A stretch of DNA of 64,000 nt from contig NC_037649.1 of NCBI RefSeq assembly GCF_003254395.2, positions 7,473,032-7,537,031 on the forward strand. The letters are read 5' to 3'. Both the position numbers and the translations under genes were made by a program. The notes beneath the pieces are model-generated. The model was given only the letters and a program-made list of their open reading frames with translations, made no database searches and was not told the DNA's origin. Position 1 is the first letter of the stretch; every line of letters begins with the position of its first letter. The DNA is from Apis mellifera (Eukaryota; Arthropoda; Insecta; Hymenoptera; Apidae). Shown here in pieces: positions 10,988 through 23,740 of this stretch.

Positions 10988-13900
10988 GTGAGTTTTCTTT
11001 CTTGAAATTTTCACGAGCCCATCCAGGGGGTCGTTAATCTTTCATCGCCAAGATCCAGATGCTTTTAAATATGGGGAGGGGGAGGTAAATGGAGCGGGAG
11101 AAGTTTTGGACGAGTTTTATTTTCCTCCTCGAGATGATGGCTTGGGTTGGCGAGTTTTGTGCGACGAGGAATGGAAGAATGGTTACGGTGCGTGGATCGA
11201 AAGAGACAGGTGGCCGGGTGTCGGGTTGATGGGAATTCAAATTATGTTTGCGCGAGTTATTGATCGTGTCTCCGGGTTCCCACAATTCTCTATTAAGAGT
11301 ATCCTGCGACTTGATGACGAGAGCGAAATATACGCGAATGAAATAAATTCGTGAAATCCAATCCGTCCAATTTTGTTCTTCGCTCCTCCATTTATTAATA
11401 CGCTTAAAATTCTTAAAATTCGATCAAGTTGTGCGTTACACGTTCTCTCAAAAATAGCTTTGAAATCGGTAATTAAATTATTAAAACGGTCAATTTATCA
11501 CACGAAAGTCGAACAAATTAATCGCACTCGAGGGAAGAAGCAAAGTTGTCTTTAAAACTGCAATGACGAGAATTCATTTCATTTCTTGCCGTTAATTAAT
11601 TACTCGCAGCAAAACAAACGAGGAGCGGCCTTCAAGGAAACGAAGACTACCTGCATCCTTGGCTCAATCGCGAAAAAGGAAGCAGGAACACTTTTTCTCT
11701 TCGCCAATTACGACGAGGTGTTCATCAGCATCCGAGGAGGTGTCAATCACGCGCGGAGTGGAAACGCGGAGAGGAAGAAAAGGAGTCGAGGCTCTCCGCG
11801 CAGGAAAGCCTTCCAATTTGCGGTGGATACGTGAGTAATTGCGAGGCAGCGAGACAAAAGGTCGCGACTTAACAAAAGATTGACCCCTGGCTTCCTTGTC
11901 ACGCATCCCTTTCCATCCAACCGTCCTTTGCGACCGTGCACGATCGCGTGGCCTGTTCGCTCCGTTCACGCGGAGAGAAAAAGCCAAATGTTTCTCGTCG
12001 ACCATTAGAAATTTCCACGATAATCCAGGGATTCTCTTTCGAACTTAATTTTTATGCTCAAAGAATAATGAATGCGATGATATTTCGAATATTTATGGGA
12101 AGAGAATATGGAAGAATCGTATGGATTTATTTCACTTTCGACGAGAGAGTTTTCAAGAATTATTCATAATTATTCGTTGGAAGAGATGATTTTTAAATAA
12201 AGGAGTGGTTAAAGGATCGAAGAATTCGTTTCAAAGTTGCTGATCGACGCAGATTTGTTACCACGGGAAGATAAACGAAATAGGGTTGTGCCTTCCGGTG
12301 CATCCTGCCCCTTTCTCTTCCTTTTTCGCTCCAAGGGACGAAGGAACACAATGAATCACGAGAACAAACGCCGAATGCACGCCTCGTTTGAGATAACAGT
12401 GTCTTGTTAAAACGCACGAACCTCTTTAAACGTTCCTATTTTTAATCAACCCTCGCTAATTTATCCTTCCTAAAGATAATAATTCCAATTAAATTTCTAA
12501 TAAGAAAAAAAAAATATAGATAGAAAATACATGGAATAGACGAGGAAATTTAGAGAAGCTAAATTAAATATAACTTTTCGAGATCTTTTCATCTAGAAAT
12601 ATCTTACCAATGAAAAGTATATACAACGATATTAAAAATTATCGTTCAAAGGTGTATCAATCTGATCACTTCTGGATAATCAACGACGAAATAAAAGAAA
12701 CGAGATGGCCTTTATTATTGGTGACATAATGTCTCATTCATCGACCCATTACACTCTCGAAAGGAACTAGATCCAAGATCCATAAGAACCCGTACGGAAC
12801 ACCCACGTGCCCGATAGGCAAACACACGTCTTATTTACGATAATTGCTTCTCATTTAACTAACAGCCGGCCTCCTCTCGAGTCGCGGAATCCGCTTGTTC
12901 TCGAGTAACGACTACTCGCTACTCCCAGATATTAACCCGTTCTGGTAGCTAGACTCGGCCAGTGGCCCCAGGCGATGGCCTCTCGATTTACGGCCATCGA
13001 ACGAGTCTTCTTACCACCAGCTCTCCCATCCTGGCCTAGCAGCCCGGAAAATCGAGTGAATCTCCGCTTGGTCGATCGTCTGTGTTACCCGATTTTTGAC
13101 TCTGGTCACCGATTCGAAGAGGCATTTTCCGTCCATTTTGCCGTTTGTTCGTTCATCTTTCTTTTATCGAAAAACGAGACGATGAAGGAGGATCGAAGAG
13201 ACGGATCGAAGAGGTCGACACGGGTCGAGATTGCTTTAACGATAGCGGGATCAGTTATTGATAATATATTGCGAATTGTAAATTGTTTGTCGAAGCGTCG
13301 ATGAATGGATCGTAAAAACGATCGAGTTAAAAAAATCCGTTACGAATTATGCACAGTTTGTTTGAATAAAAATATTTCGCACATTTGTCCAATTATCTTT
13401 ACGTTATCAACGGGTCGAATTATACGTGTAACGTGTAATTTCTGGAAATAATTCTCGTCGAGTTAATTACAACGGATAGGAAAGGGGGCGATTAACGTCG
13501 TGATTCCATGCTCTTCATCACGCGCACACATCGATGATACCGCGTCATTGGTTAGAAACATTAATGAATTTTCCTATTCTCTTTTCCTTTTTCGAAATTA
13601 GTCGCGCCTTGTATCGATCGAACGATACTAGGCAATAGCTGCTAGGCGATCGATGTTGCAGCCAACGAGCCGTGAAAGTGTCCAGCACGAAAGAAATCTC
13701 TCACGAGGCTTCGAGATAATTTCGTGCTTTGCCAGCCTAAGCGCCTGTTCTTCTCATCGAATTCTTCCCTCTCTTCTTGCTTCGAAGGACGATATAACGA
13801 AAAAACTCAAAATTCTAGATAGATTCTTCTCACATTTGTTTCTTTTCTTATCGAGATCATAAGCCGAGTAACAAAGAGAACGAGGGATGGACCGAGGGCG

Positions 13901-16900
13901 GGATATAAGGGTCAGAATCATTAGGAGGATCTTAATTTCACTCATTAGGTCGAGTTTAATCCTATGGTTATAGGATTGGACGAGAGATCGCTTGGGATTT
14001 CGAAGTATGCGGGCAAATCGATAGATAAACCGGGGGTCAAAGTTGGCCATGCGCGAAAGGCTGAAATCCGTCATGGCTTAATGATCGTCTAAAGGCGGAT
14101 AGTTCTCGGGAGACTCGTGAAGGGAAGCTGTTCTCGCCGCTTTTATGAACGATTTCACTGATGGAGCCACCGGGACAGATGACAAATATCACGTGGCGGC
14201 GAGGTTGAACAGCGCCGCGTCTCGCGAGAGGGATAATATTATCGATAAAAATAATTTACGATTTTCTTTTTTTTTTATCAAATTTTCATTCTCTTCCCTA
14301 TCATATTATTCTGATATGATATATACACGAATTTTATACATTCAAGTTTTCAATACATTAAATGCACGAACATGGAAGGGAATTACATCCACTTTAAAAC
14401 ATCGTAAAACAAATGTCTCGCGGATACCAAAGATACGAATGACCGTATAATAACACGTAATCTGGAAAATATAAGAAAAGAAAGAACAATCTCCATCGAA
14501 AAAACCATTCCACGCGAATCCCTAAACACCTTGCAACTAAAATGTCATCCTCTCCTACCCCGCAATTACACGTCCATCAACCACCACCTCGTCCATCTCC
14601 CTCCTCCTCCTCCTCCTCCATCACCAATCAGAAGAGACCAACAACCTCGACCAACAACCGCCATAAAACGTCTGCCCTCATCCTTGCACTCCCGATAATC
14701 GAGCGAAACCGAGTTGTCCTCCGATAAGAAAAAATAAAAATAAAAAAAAATGAAAAAGCATCGGAAAAGACACCCTTACAACTCCAGCGTTCCAGCTAAC
14801 GACCCGAGCAACGCTGTAATAAGCATCGGTACGGAGGAAAAGCAACATCATAAAGGATCGTTTCGACACGCGTGAGCCGCGATATCGCGTGACGATCCTC
14901 GGCGAAGAAGGGAAGGGAGGGGAGGGGAGGGGAGAGGTGGCCGGTGAAAAGAAACACGCCGGCGACGTTTCCACGCGGAACAAGCCGGAATGGAATAAAC
15001 GGTGTTGGCCTGCAGGCATAATTAAACTTGTCGCTTAAAAATGAGTAGCCGCGAAGAAGGCGCCGTAAACAGAGTTTCGCGGAGTGAAGCGACACGGTGG
15101 AGAGGAGGAGGTAATTAACGTTCTGCCTCGGCGGGAGGAACAAGGAGCGAGAGAGGAAATTCCTCCTCCTCCTCCTCCTCTTCTCGTTTGTTTTATCCTC
15201 GACTGGCTCGTGGAACCGGGCGGAAAGAAAGACGCGAATCCGGAGGAGGAGAGGCGTAATTTAGTGGCATCGAAAGAAGAGGGACGCGCTTGAAATTTGA
15301 AGGTCCTCGTCGATGATGGAGAAGTGAAAGGTTAGTAGATTTGATTCATTCGATCGATCTTCGTGCGAGAAGTCGAGGTATTGGAAGAATTTAAAAGGAT
15401 TGTTGAGGATAATTGATTTATCGATTGTTCTTTGTTCTTGGGGAATTTGAAATTCTCGAGACTTCGAATCAAAACAAGCTTGAAATAAATTTTTTGTTAA
15501 TTGTTCGATGAATAATAGAAAGGAAAAATTTGAAGAGTATAAAGAGACATCTCTCTCTCTCTCTTTCGAGGAATTCCTTTCTGGTTGAAGGAAAGAGACA
15601 AAGAAGGAGGAGAGGGAAGGGTTTGAACGAGGCAATGCGATGACCTCTTCCGCCGATAGGATCTAAATTAAATGGCTAATTAATTGGCGGGATGCGCATC
15701 GTGGTGAGCAATTAATTGCCTTATTTCGCGGGAGTGGAATTGGCCTGCGGTGACAGCCTGATGAGAATTATTACGTCATTAGGTCAGAGGAATGGGCCGA
15801 GGTTGCTGTATCCTAATCTCTGGACAAATAACATTTTCATCCTCGCTCTAAATTAACCATCCACTTCGTGCAATTTGCGAATATTCCGTTTCGAGATTTT
15901 CAATGATTCTTACAACGATGATTCCACTTGTTCTCAGATAACTTTATATAATTGCAATAACAATCGAAATTGATACATAAAAATTATTGTTTCTGACATT
16001 TTTAAAAAAACTCGTATTAAAAATATACATATTCCATGCTATTTTAAAACAAAGTAAGTGTCAAGCTTAACAATAAACCAGTGTTCTTTAAAGAAAAATA
16101 CGAAACGATACGACAATCCAATCCAAAGATCGAATCCAATAAAATCACATCCGAGATGAAAGAGATGCGCGCGAGTCTCAACAACGTGATTCCACTATCG
16201 GCTTGTGTACAATCCAAATCTGATCTCCTTTGCCATCGTCATCGAAAAAACAGATTAACCAACGGCCTGAAAGGCGGCGAAGGAAGAGGAAGAAAAGATC
16301 GACGGATGAGAGAGAGCGCGCTGTGAAATCGGTTTCGTGACTACTAGGGACGTGGTCCGGCGAAAGAACAGAGTTCGCATGGTTCCTACCAGAAATCCGT
16401 AAAGTAAAAAGGATAAACGTCCCATCTCGTGGGAAGCGCTTAACGAAATCCTCTCATCCGCGCGTGGCCATCTTCTCCTCTCCTTTTCTATCCCCAACTT
16501 TTTCCCCGGTAAAACAGCATTAATTGCGGACATTCTCCGGAGAAAAGTATCATCCACTCTGCGGAAGATTATTTTTAACGGGTGTGGGATCCACGGACGT
16601 GTTTCATCTATGTAATAAAGAAGGGAGGGGATTAAGTTTCGAGATATCGGTGTTGGATCGAATGAGCGCGAGTGTTATTCGAGGCGAGGGAATTTCAATA
16701 GCGCGTAAAATTGTCGGCGGAACGACGTTCGCATTGATAGGAGAAGATCCTGGTAAATTATCCCCGCGTATTAAAAACCACAAATCTTCCGGTTCGGGGG
16801 AAAAAAATACCCGTTCTCTCCATTAGAAAATATATTGCACGAGAAATAATATATCGTTGTACCCTTTAGAGCCTCTTATAACGATTTATTAATACATCCA

Positions 16901-17153
16901 CGATGTACGATATTTTTCCTCTATTTTGACCGAATCTCGCGAAATCTTCCCTTGCCGGTAAATCACGATCCGATGCAAGAATGCTAGAAGGCCCGTATGA
17001 CCGTCATTATTTACGCATCCTGCTACCAACGGAACGAGGGTTCCAGACCCCCTCCGCCGATCCTAAAGGAAATCTCTTTTCAGACCCATTTCGCGCCACG
17101 GGGATTACCGTTTCCGTCCTGCATGAAATTCGATGAGTTTGTTTTTTTTTCCA
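10988..17153. other. No gene recognised apart from the regulatory patch noted
   Basis: AT-rich sequence with GC-balanced islands near 11.6-12.0, 12.8-13.3 and 14.8-15.3 kb and (TCC)n tracts at about 14601-14619 and 15163-15181. A 109-codon frame at 12975-13304 starts in fair context (gcgATGG) but shows no splice sites or recognisable domain. Confidence 0.55.
15661..15800. promoter_or_regulatory. Homeodomain-type site cluster (TAATTAATT words)
   Basis: gctaattaattgg and the 12-bp palindrome gcaattaattgc (15708-15719) lie within 45 bp. They are followed by a GC-balanced stretch including tgcggtgacagcctgatgag and tacgtcattaggtcag. Paired TAATTA words suit paired-class homeodomain dimers. The stretch looks like non-coding regulatory DNA; function is inferred. 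Confidence 0.18.
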
Positions 17154-18170
17154 GACGTGTCCAAGGATTTTATTTCTATCGATCGAGGATTTTTCGTTTT
17201 TTTACGAAATGAAATGGATTCTTTCGAGTTGTCTTCTCGAATTTTCTTTCTATTTTACGTTTAGTCGAATAAAACGATGAAGAGTTCGTATTTATATGTT
17301 TCAACAAGGAAACACTTACGAGCAACATAAGACGTGTCCAAGGATTTTATTTCTATCGCGATCGATTCGAAGATTTTTCGAAATAAGATGGATTCTTTGA
17401 CTCTTCGAATTTCCTTTCTATTTTACGTTTAATCGAATAAAACGATGAAGAGTTTGTATTTATATGTTTCAACAAGGAAACACTTACGAGCAACATAAGA
17501 CGTGTCCAAGGATTTTATTTCTATCGCGATCGATTCGAGGATCTTTCGCTTTTACGAAATAAGATGGATTCTTTGACTCTTCGAATTTCCTTTCTATTTT
17601 ACGTTTAGTCGAATAAAATGATGAAGAGTTCGTATTTATATGTTTCAACAAGGAAACACTTACGAGCAACATAAGACGTGTCCAAGGATTTTATTTCTAT
17701 CGCGATCGATTCGAGGATCTTCCGAAATAAGATGGATTCTTTGATTTTTCGAATTTCTTTTCTATTTTACGTTTAATAATAAAACGATGAAGAGTTTGTA
17801 TTTATATGTTTCAACAAGGAAACACTTACGAGCAACATAAGACGTGTCCAAGGATTTTATTTCTATCGCGATCGATTCGAGGATCTTTCGAAATAAGATG
17901 GATTCTTTGACTCTTCGAATTTCCTTTCTATTTTACGTTTAGTCGAATAAAACGATGAAGAGTTCGTATTTATATGTTTCAACAAGGAAACACTTACGAG
18001 CAACATAAGACGTGTCCAAGGATTTTATTTCTATCGCGATCGATTCGAAGATTTTTCGCTTTTACGAAATAAGATGGATTCTTTGACTCTTCGAATTTCC
18101 TTTCGAATAAAACGATGAAGGGTTCGTATTTATATGTTTCAACAAGGAAACACTTACGAGCAACATACAT
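17154..18170. repeat. Six-unit tandem repeat, 164-177 bp
   Basis: Units start with gacgtgtccaaggatttta at 17154, 17331, 17499, 17675, 17841 and 18009, giving spacings of 177, 168, 176, 166 and 168 bp. The last unit ends near 18,170. Copies differ by small indels around tcgcttttacgaaa and the acgtttagtcg segment. All units contain tatgtttcaacaaggaaaca followed by cttacgagcaac. On the minus strand this gives a GTAAGTG word. Open frames inside are repeats of the same unit and are not genes. Confidence 0.95.
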
Positions 18171-20387
18171 CACGATCCACGCGATGAACTAAAAACAGAT
18201 CGAGCAACATAAATTGCACTTAATGGCTCTTTCATCAATAGCAATTTCGCTCTAATAAAACGTTATTAATTCGAACGCCCCTGGACTAACCTATTCAATC
18301 GATTCCCGGTTCTACGTGCAATTATACGTGCAATAACAGCGTGATGCAACTTCAACGATGCACCGATCGATCAGTTTCTAACCTATGAGAATTATTTCTT
18401 AACTTTCGATTTCGAAAAATCTAAATATCATACCGGAATATCATTTCGTAAAATTTAATTTCTATCTAAAAAAAAAAAAAAATCACTCGAAGCTTTCACG
18501 AGTATCCAAATTTTAATATTTTCGAATTATTCCATCGAAATGAACATATTTTATCTCCTGTCTATGTAACTAAAAGAAAAATCTCGGAATATCAATAATT
18601 TATTACTTTATTTATTTGAAGAATAAAAATTTCGAATTCGAAATTGTTCCACTTTTACTCTCTTAACTTTCACCGATTGACCATACACGTGTCCAGCGTG
18701 TATTTCCATTCTCATATATTCCCCCCCTCGATCGTCCACCATCATTTTTCCAATGAAATAATTCATCCAAACTGAAATTACATCCTTCGAAGCGAAGGAA
18801 CGCTAACGCAACGCCCTTTCCGAGTAACTCATCCGGAAGGGATGAGGGAAATTTTTCACGCACCTTCACGGCCACCACCAACTCGTCAAACCCTGGTAAT
18901 TCCAGGATCCCCCCGTCAAAGTTCTCTTTTCGAAATAGATAAACAGTCATCCTTCCCGCGGGGATCGAACAAAGCGACCGTGCAACAGACCCGTAATTAC
19001 GTAAACCGCGAGGATAACAAGAAGACCACCATCGTAAAGAAAGTTAACGTTTCTCTCTCTCTCTCTCTTCCTGTATCTTCATCGTGGCAAAGAGCGAAGG
19101 CTTCGTTAAAATCCGACCACCACCAGGTTAAAAGAGCACTCGGTGTACAGAGGGATGATTCGTCGCTCGAAGAGAAACATCCTTCGCATCCTGTCGCCCT
19201 TTTCTTTCAGTCGTCCCTCCATCTCCCCACAACCGCCATCTCCCTTTTCCTTATTTTCGTTACTTCCGCTTCACGCTACCATCCATCGGTTATTTTAAGC
19301 CCCCTTTCGCTCGAGAAAATAAAACCGAGTGCCAACTTGACGAACGAGCAAGAAATCTCTTATTCTCGAAGTCTCTTTCTTATTTTTTTTTTTTTTCACA
19401 CAGGTTTGAATTAATTCGTGCGATAATATTTGGATAAAGTTTTTCTTTCTTCTTTTTTATAGCGGATAACGATTTTGCTTCCAAAATAATTCGATATAAC
19501 GCGCAAACATTATTTTCCATTATTTTCCCCCGTTCGTTCTTCATTCCGATAATATCGTGTGCAAATTTTACTTATAACCAGATTACAGTGATCAAGATCC
19601 AATCATTGGCCAAATCCAAAATATTAAAAATTATAAAATTACGATCTGTAAAACTCGATCTCTCATTTGTCATCCAGAAGCGGAAAAAAAAAAAAATAGC
19701 GGGAGAAATCAAAATCGACGACGATTCACGATTAAATCGGCTCGATTCGACGCCAAAAGCCAGGGATTTTCCTCCTCTAGATTGGGCCCCGCACGCGTTT
19801 CAATTTCCACGAGTGCAAAAATCCGGTTTACGCGATGACGGCCGACGCCATCAAATAAAAGATCGCGTTTCGTCCGGATAGGCGGCGGCGTGTGCGTTTA
19901 ACGATCGCCACTGTATATCATCCCCCTCCCCCTCCATCCCCCCGCGGATATCATTAAGAATTTCGACGCGAAAAACTGGCGGCCAATAATCCGTGCAACG
20001 CAGCTGGCTTTTGGCATGCCGAAATCGCGACACCAGGTGTCCGCGCAACCCGTTCAAATTGCTCGTATGAAATACAGCTTTGAAATAGTGCCCCTCCCTT
20101 CCCCGGCGAATCACGATGGGAACGAGAGGAAGAGAGAGGGGAAGAAAGGTGTCGATCGAAGGGCAATGTCTACCTGCCTATTTATTTGTCTATCGAGGAA
20201 ACCGAGGGTGGTTTGGGGCGGACAAACGGATCTGATGGGAAAAGAGAGCGCAAAGAGGGAGGAAAAAGGAGAAAAATGGAAAAAGGGGTACAGGCTAGAC
20301 GAGTCTGAGTGGACGAATTCCACTCTTTTCCCTTCTCTTTTGCTTTTTTCCTTTGTAGTTTTTTTGTTTACTCCTTTTGTGCAACCT

Positions 20388-20422
<35 letters not shown>

Positions 20423-22559
20423 CTCTTCGATCGAATCGGGACGTGTAGGAGTGCTTCTGATAATTAAAGTATTGTGTAGGGGGTGTTGGTGAATGTCGGA
20501 TGGAGTGGTCGAGAAAAGGGGAAGGGTGTGGTTTCGTGTGGAACGAGCATTTGAGAAGTATATATCTCGCGTTGAACGTTGACGATATTTTTTTTTCTTT
20601 TATATACCAATTTTATTGGTCGCGCAATCTTATGGAATCGATTATCATTATCATTCAATCAAACTAATTTTGATTTGAAAAATTCCAAACAACGCGAGAT
20701 AATTCCAAACGGTAAATTCAACAAAGAGAAGAATCAACAAAGGGAGAGAGAAAAAGAAAGCTAATATCTCTGGAACGGATAACTAAACGGATAAACGAAG
20801 GCCGGAAACAAAGAGGAAACAATAGTTTGAAGTGAGAAGCGGTGGAGAGATAGGTGAAACTGTGCGGAGCGGACGGGAAAAAGGGAGGATCGGGCACGCG
20901 ACGAAGGGGAAAAGCGCAGGTAGAGGGATGAATGGAGAGTATTCGGCGGATCCGTTCAAACCTATCGGGGAAATAATACCCTTTGTGCATTGTGACCAGT
21001 CTCGTTAGTTACCTAACGTTCGTTCTCCTATCACCCTGCCAATTCTCATTAACGTCAGACGGTAAAAATAAAAGAGGGCGTCGGTGACGAGGCGTGACGC
21101 GATGTGCTGGCACGTGAAAATTTCGGGCTACGAGTTTGGAACACGGCCGAATTAATAGAGAAATCTCTACCGATATATACCACGGAGGGGGTGGATGCGT
21201 GGGAAGGGAGAGATCGATCGAATGAGTCGATTTTCCCATGGAAAAACTTGGTCGGTTGCTTTTTGTCCAATTTAACGGATAATTCCTCCGATACGTGTCT
21301 CGTGGGATAATTTAATAAACTGCAATGGGTTTTGTTTGTTGGAATCGAGATATTCCGTGTGAAATAAATTTTTACGTCGTCGAGGCTTTTTTTCTTAGTT
21401 GAGAATCGATAATATCGCGGTGAAACAAGTGGAATTTCGAATGAAAAATAATAGTGATGAGACAGATTTCGAAGAGGAATTATTCGTATAAAATGACAAA
21501 TCGTTATTTTTAGATAATCGATATTTTTCCACTCGGTTGGTCTTCAAATTGAAGAGAAACTAACAATTTTATTAAAGAAAGAATTTAACGATCTAAATAT
21601 CGTAAGCAAAAATTTCATTGTACAAGTTGATTTACAAGCGTATTGTAACTTTTGCACAATTTTTATTACTCCTTTAAATTGTTCTTACGTTAATGTTTCT
21701 CGGAAACATTGAGAATGGAAAATCGTCGAGTCAGCCGAGATTTCGAGCGTTATTTCTAAAAATCGACTAGATGAACGTTATAAATTGAGTCGGATCGAGC
21801 ATCTAGCGCATCTTATCGAACGAACGAACCATTCGGAGAAAGGTCAGTCGACGAATATCGGGGACATTTTACGACCTCGTAAAATTCTTTAACGATTGTC
21901 TTGCGGAGAATCGACGTTAAAGATCTCCGGTGAAAGATCGCGGCAGACAACAGAGGAAGAGAGACGAGAAAAATATAGGTGGAATGTTGTGTTTTATTTA
22001 ATGCCATTTCTTCGCGATTAATTTAATCACTTTGGTTCCACGTGTGTGAATTGAACATTTAAAAAAAAAAATATATAAAACGTATTAATAATACGCTGAA
22101 TTATGTACGAATCAAAAATTCTACTTTACGAAGCAAAAACCTTCTTTTATCGATCAAAAATATTACTTAAAAAGACAAAAATACCGAAAGAAAATCCTAT
22201 CCAGAAATCATTTTTCTAAAAATGATAGCAAAATTCAAATCTTCCATCTACAATTATCAAAAATATTATTTCACAAAGTAGAAACCAACTGAATCTATTA
22301 AACTACCATCCCCTAAAGAAGAATCCAAGAATACTCGTTATTCCAATTATTTTCCCAACAAACATAAACCCAAATTTTTACTTCACAATTCTCATGTACG
22401 AAATCACCGAATTAAATCTATTAAACTATCATTCTCCCCTCCAAGAAAAAAATGATCCCAACTACTTTTCTAAGCACAATACAACAAATCCACAATATAA
22501 CAAAATATTTCCCATTTCGATTCCTCGCCGTAAAATATCAACGATATTTCTTACGAGAA
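18171..22559. other. No gene recognised
   Basis: AT-rich DNA with a CpG-bearing island at 18.8-20.3 kb, (CT)n tracts near 19050, and a GA-rich stretch near 20.1-20.3 kb. The 190- and 158-codon plus-strand frames there contain long Leu/Ser and Phe runs from pyrimidine tracts and are not proposed as genes. Confidence 0.55.
20388..20424. repeat. (CT)n then (TATC)n compound microsatellite
   Basis: A ctctctctct tract passes directly into five tatc units. Confidence 0.95.
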
Positions 22560-22860
22560 GCAGCAATTTTACAGGGGGAGGGAGGGAGGGGAGAAAGCGC
22601 GGTGTTTACGAGACGATCGCAGGATCACGGAATCCGCTCGTTTACGGCACGTTGAACGCGGCTCGAGCCGCGCTTTCGCTCCTTCTATCTTCTTGACAGA
22701 CAGAAACTCGCTGGGTGTGACGTCTTGTTTCGGTCGCGTGAGCCGACCCACTCAAGGGTGGAACCGTGGAGTTGTGTAAACGGGGGGCGAGGAGCCGACT
22801 GACGCTTTACTCTTCGTGGATTTCGCGCGCGAGGGTGAACGCGCGCGGCCACCAAATCGA
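22560..22860. promoter_or_regulatory. CpG-rich block with palindrome and CRE-like word
   Basis: This block stands out from AT-rich flanks. It contains the exact 16-bp palindrome cgcggctcgagccgcg (22657-22672), a TGACGTC word (22718-22724) resembling a CREB/ATF half to full site, and gcgcgcgag...gcgcgcggcc further on. It may be a CpG promoter or enhancer; no start codon with a convincing exon follows on either strand. Confidence 0.25.
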
Positions 22861-23339
22861 ATTATTCCATTACCGCCCTGTTTACTTTGATTGTCGAGGG
22901 ATTTAGACCGGTTTCCCTGAATTTTTAGCTTAAACCGTATGCCAAGCGAAAAAAATTGAATCGGAATTGTTACATATGCATTTATAAAGATGGCTAAATT
23001 TTTCGAAATCCTGCAAATAACGATTTTAACAAACGCGACTCCCAAGAGACTCGATTCTTTCTTCCCTAAACGAGTTTAGAAGTTTTTAATCCCGAAGGAT
23101 TTCAGAAGAAAATTATCCATTAACTCTAACTCTTATACTATTTCTCACTTCACAATTTCGAAAAAATTACAAAAACAATCGAACCAATTTTTCATCATCC
23201 TCCATAATAAAAGTCTAGGATTCCTAATTCCTCCAAGGAAGACGAGAATCGTTCATCAACAACTTTACAGCGATTCTAAAATATAATCGAAACAATGCCA
23301 AGAAGCGATAAACGGGCTCAACCCTTCTCTACGGTCGCC

Positions 23340-23740
23340 CCGAGTAGTCCGTAACAGGAACGGTTTTCTCTAAACGGAAGCATAAAACGTGCGTCATTAA
23401 ACGCGATTCGACGACGTTCCATTCGCTCGGTATCGTGGAACACGAGCGTTCCGTGATTGACACACGCGCGGGGGTCGACGAGCACACGTGGAGCGGAAAA
23501 GGAAGAGGGGCGAAAGGGGGCGCGACGGCAGAAACGATCGGCAGACGCGCACACGATGAGTTATCGATTTCGGTTTCGATTGTCCGCCAACCCTCCTCCA
23601 AGCAGAGTTGCTCTCGGTTTTGTTGCCACCCCCGCGTGTTTCGGTGCAACCAACGTCACCGTCCACGCATCAATAGCCTCCCTGGTGTCTTGTTAATGAA
23701 TTCTCTCCCTCTCTCTCTCTTCCTCTCCCTTTCGCTTGTA
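23340..23740. other. CpG-rich block, no exon assigned
   Basis: The block contains acacgcgcgggggtcgacg, cacgtg and gggcgcgacggc words and ends in a (CT)n tract near 23705. Both strands are open in several frames, which reflects GC content rather than coding. It may be a second CpG regulatory block. Confidence 0.3.

Noticed and set aside
11586..11834. 82-codon plus frame ending at GATAC/GTGAGT
   Set aside because: The donor lacks the usual AG before GT, the frame is Lys/Arg-rich, and no matching acceptor exon was found.
17484..17672. 62-codon minus-strand frame
   Set aside because: It lies wholly inside one unit of the 164-177-bp tandem repeat and is interrupted in sister units.
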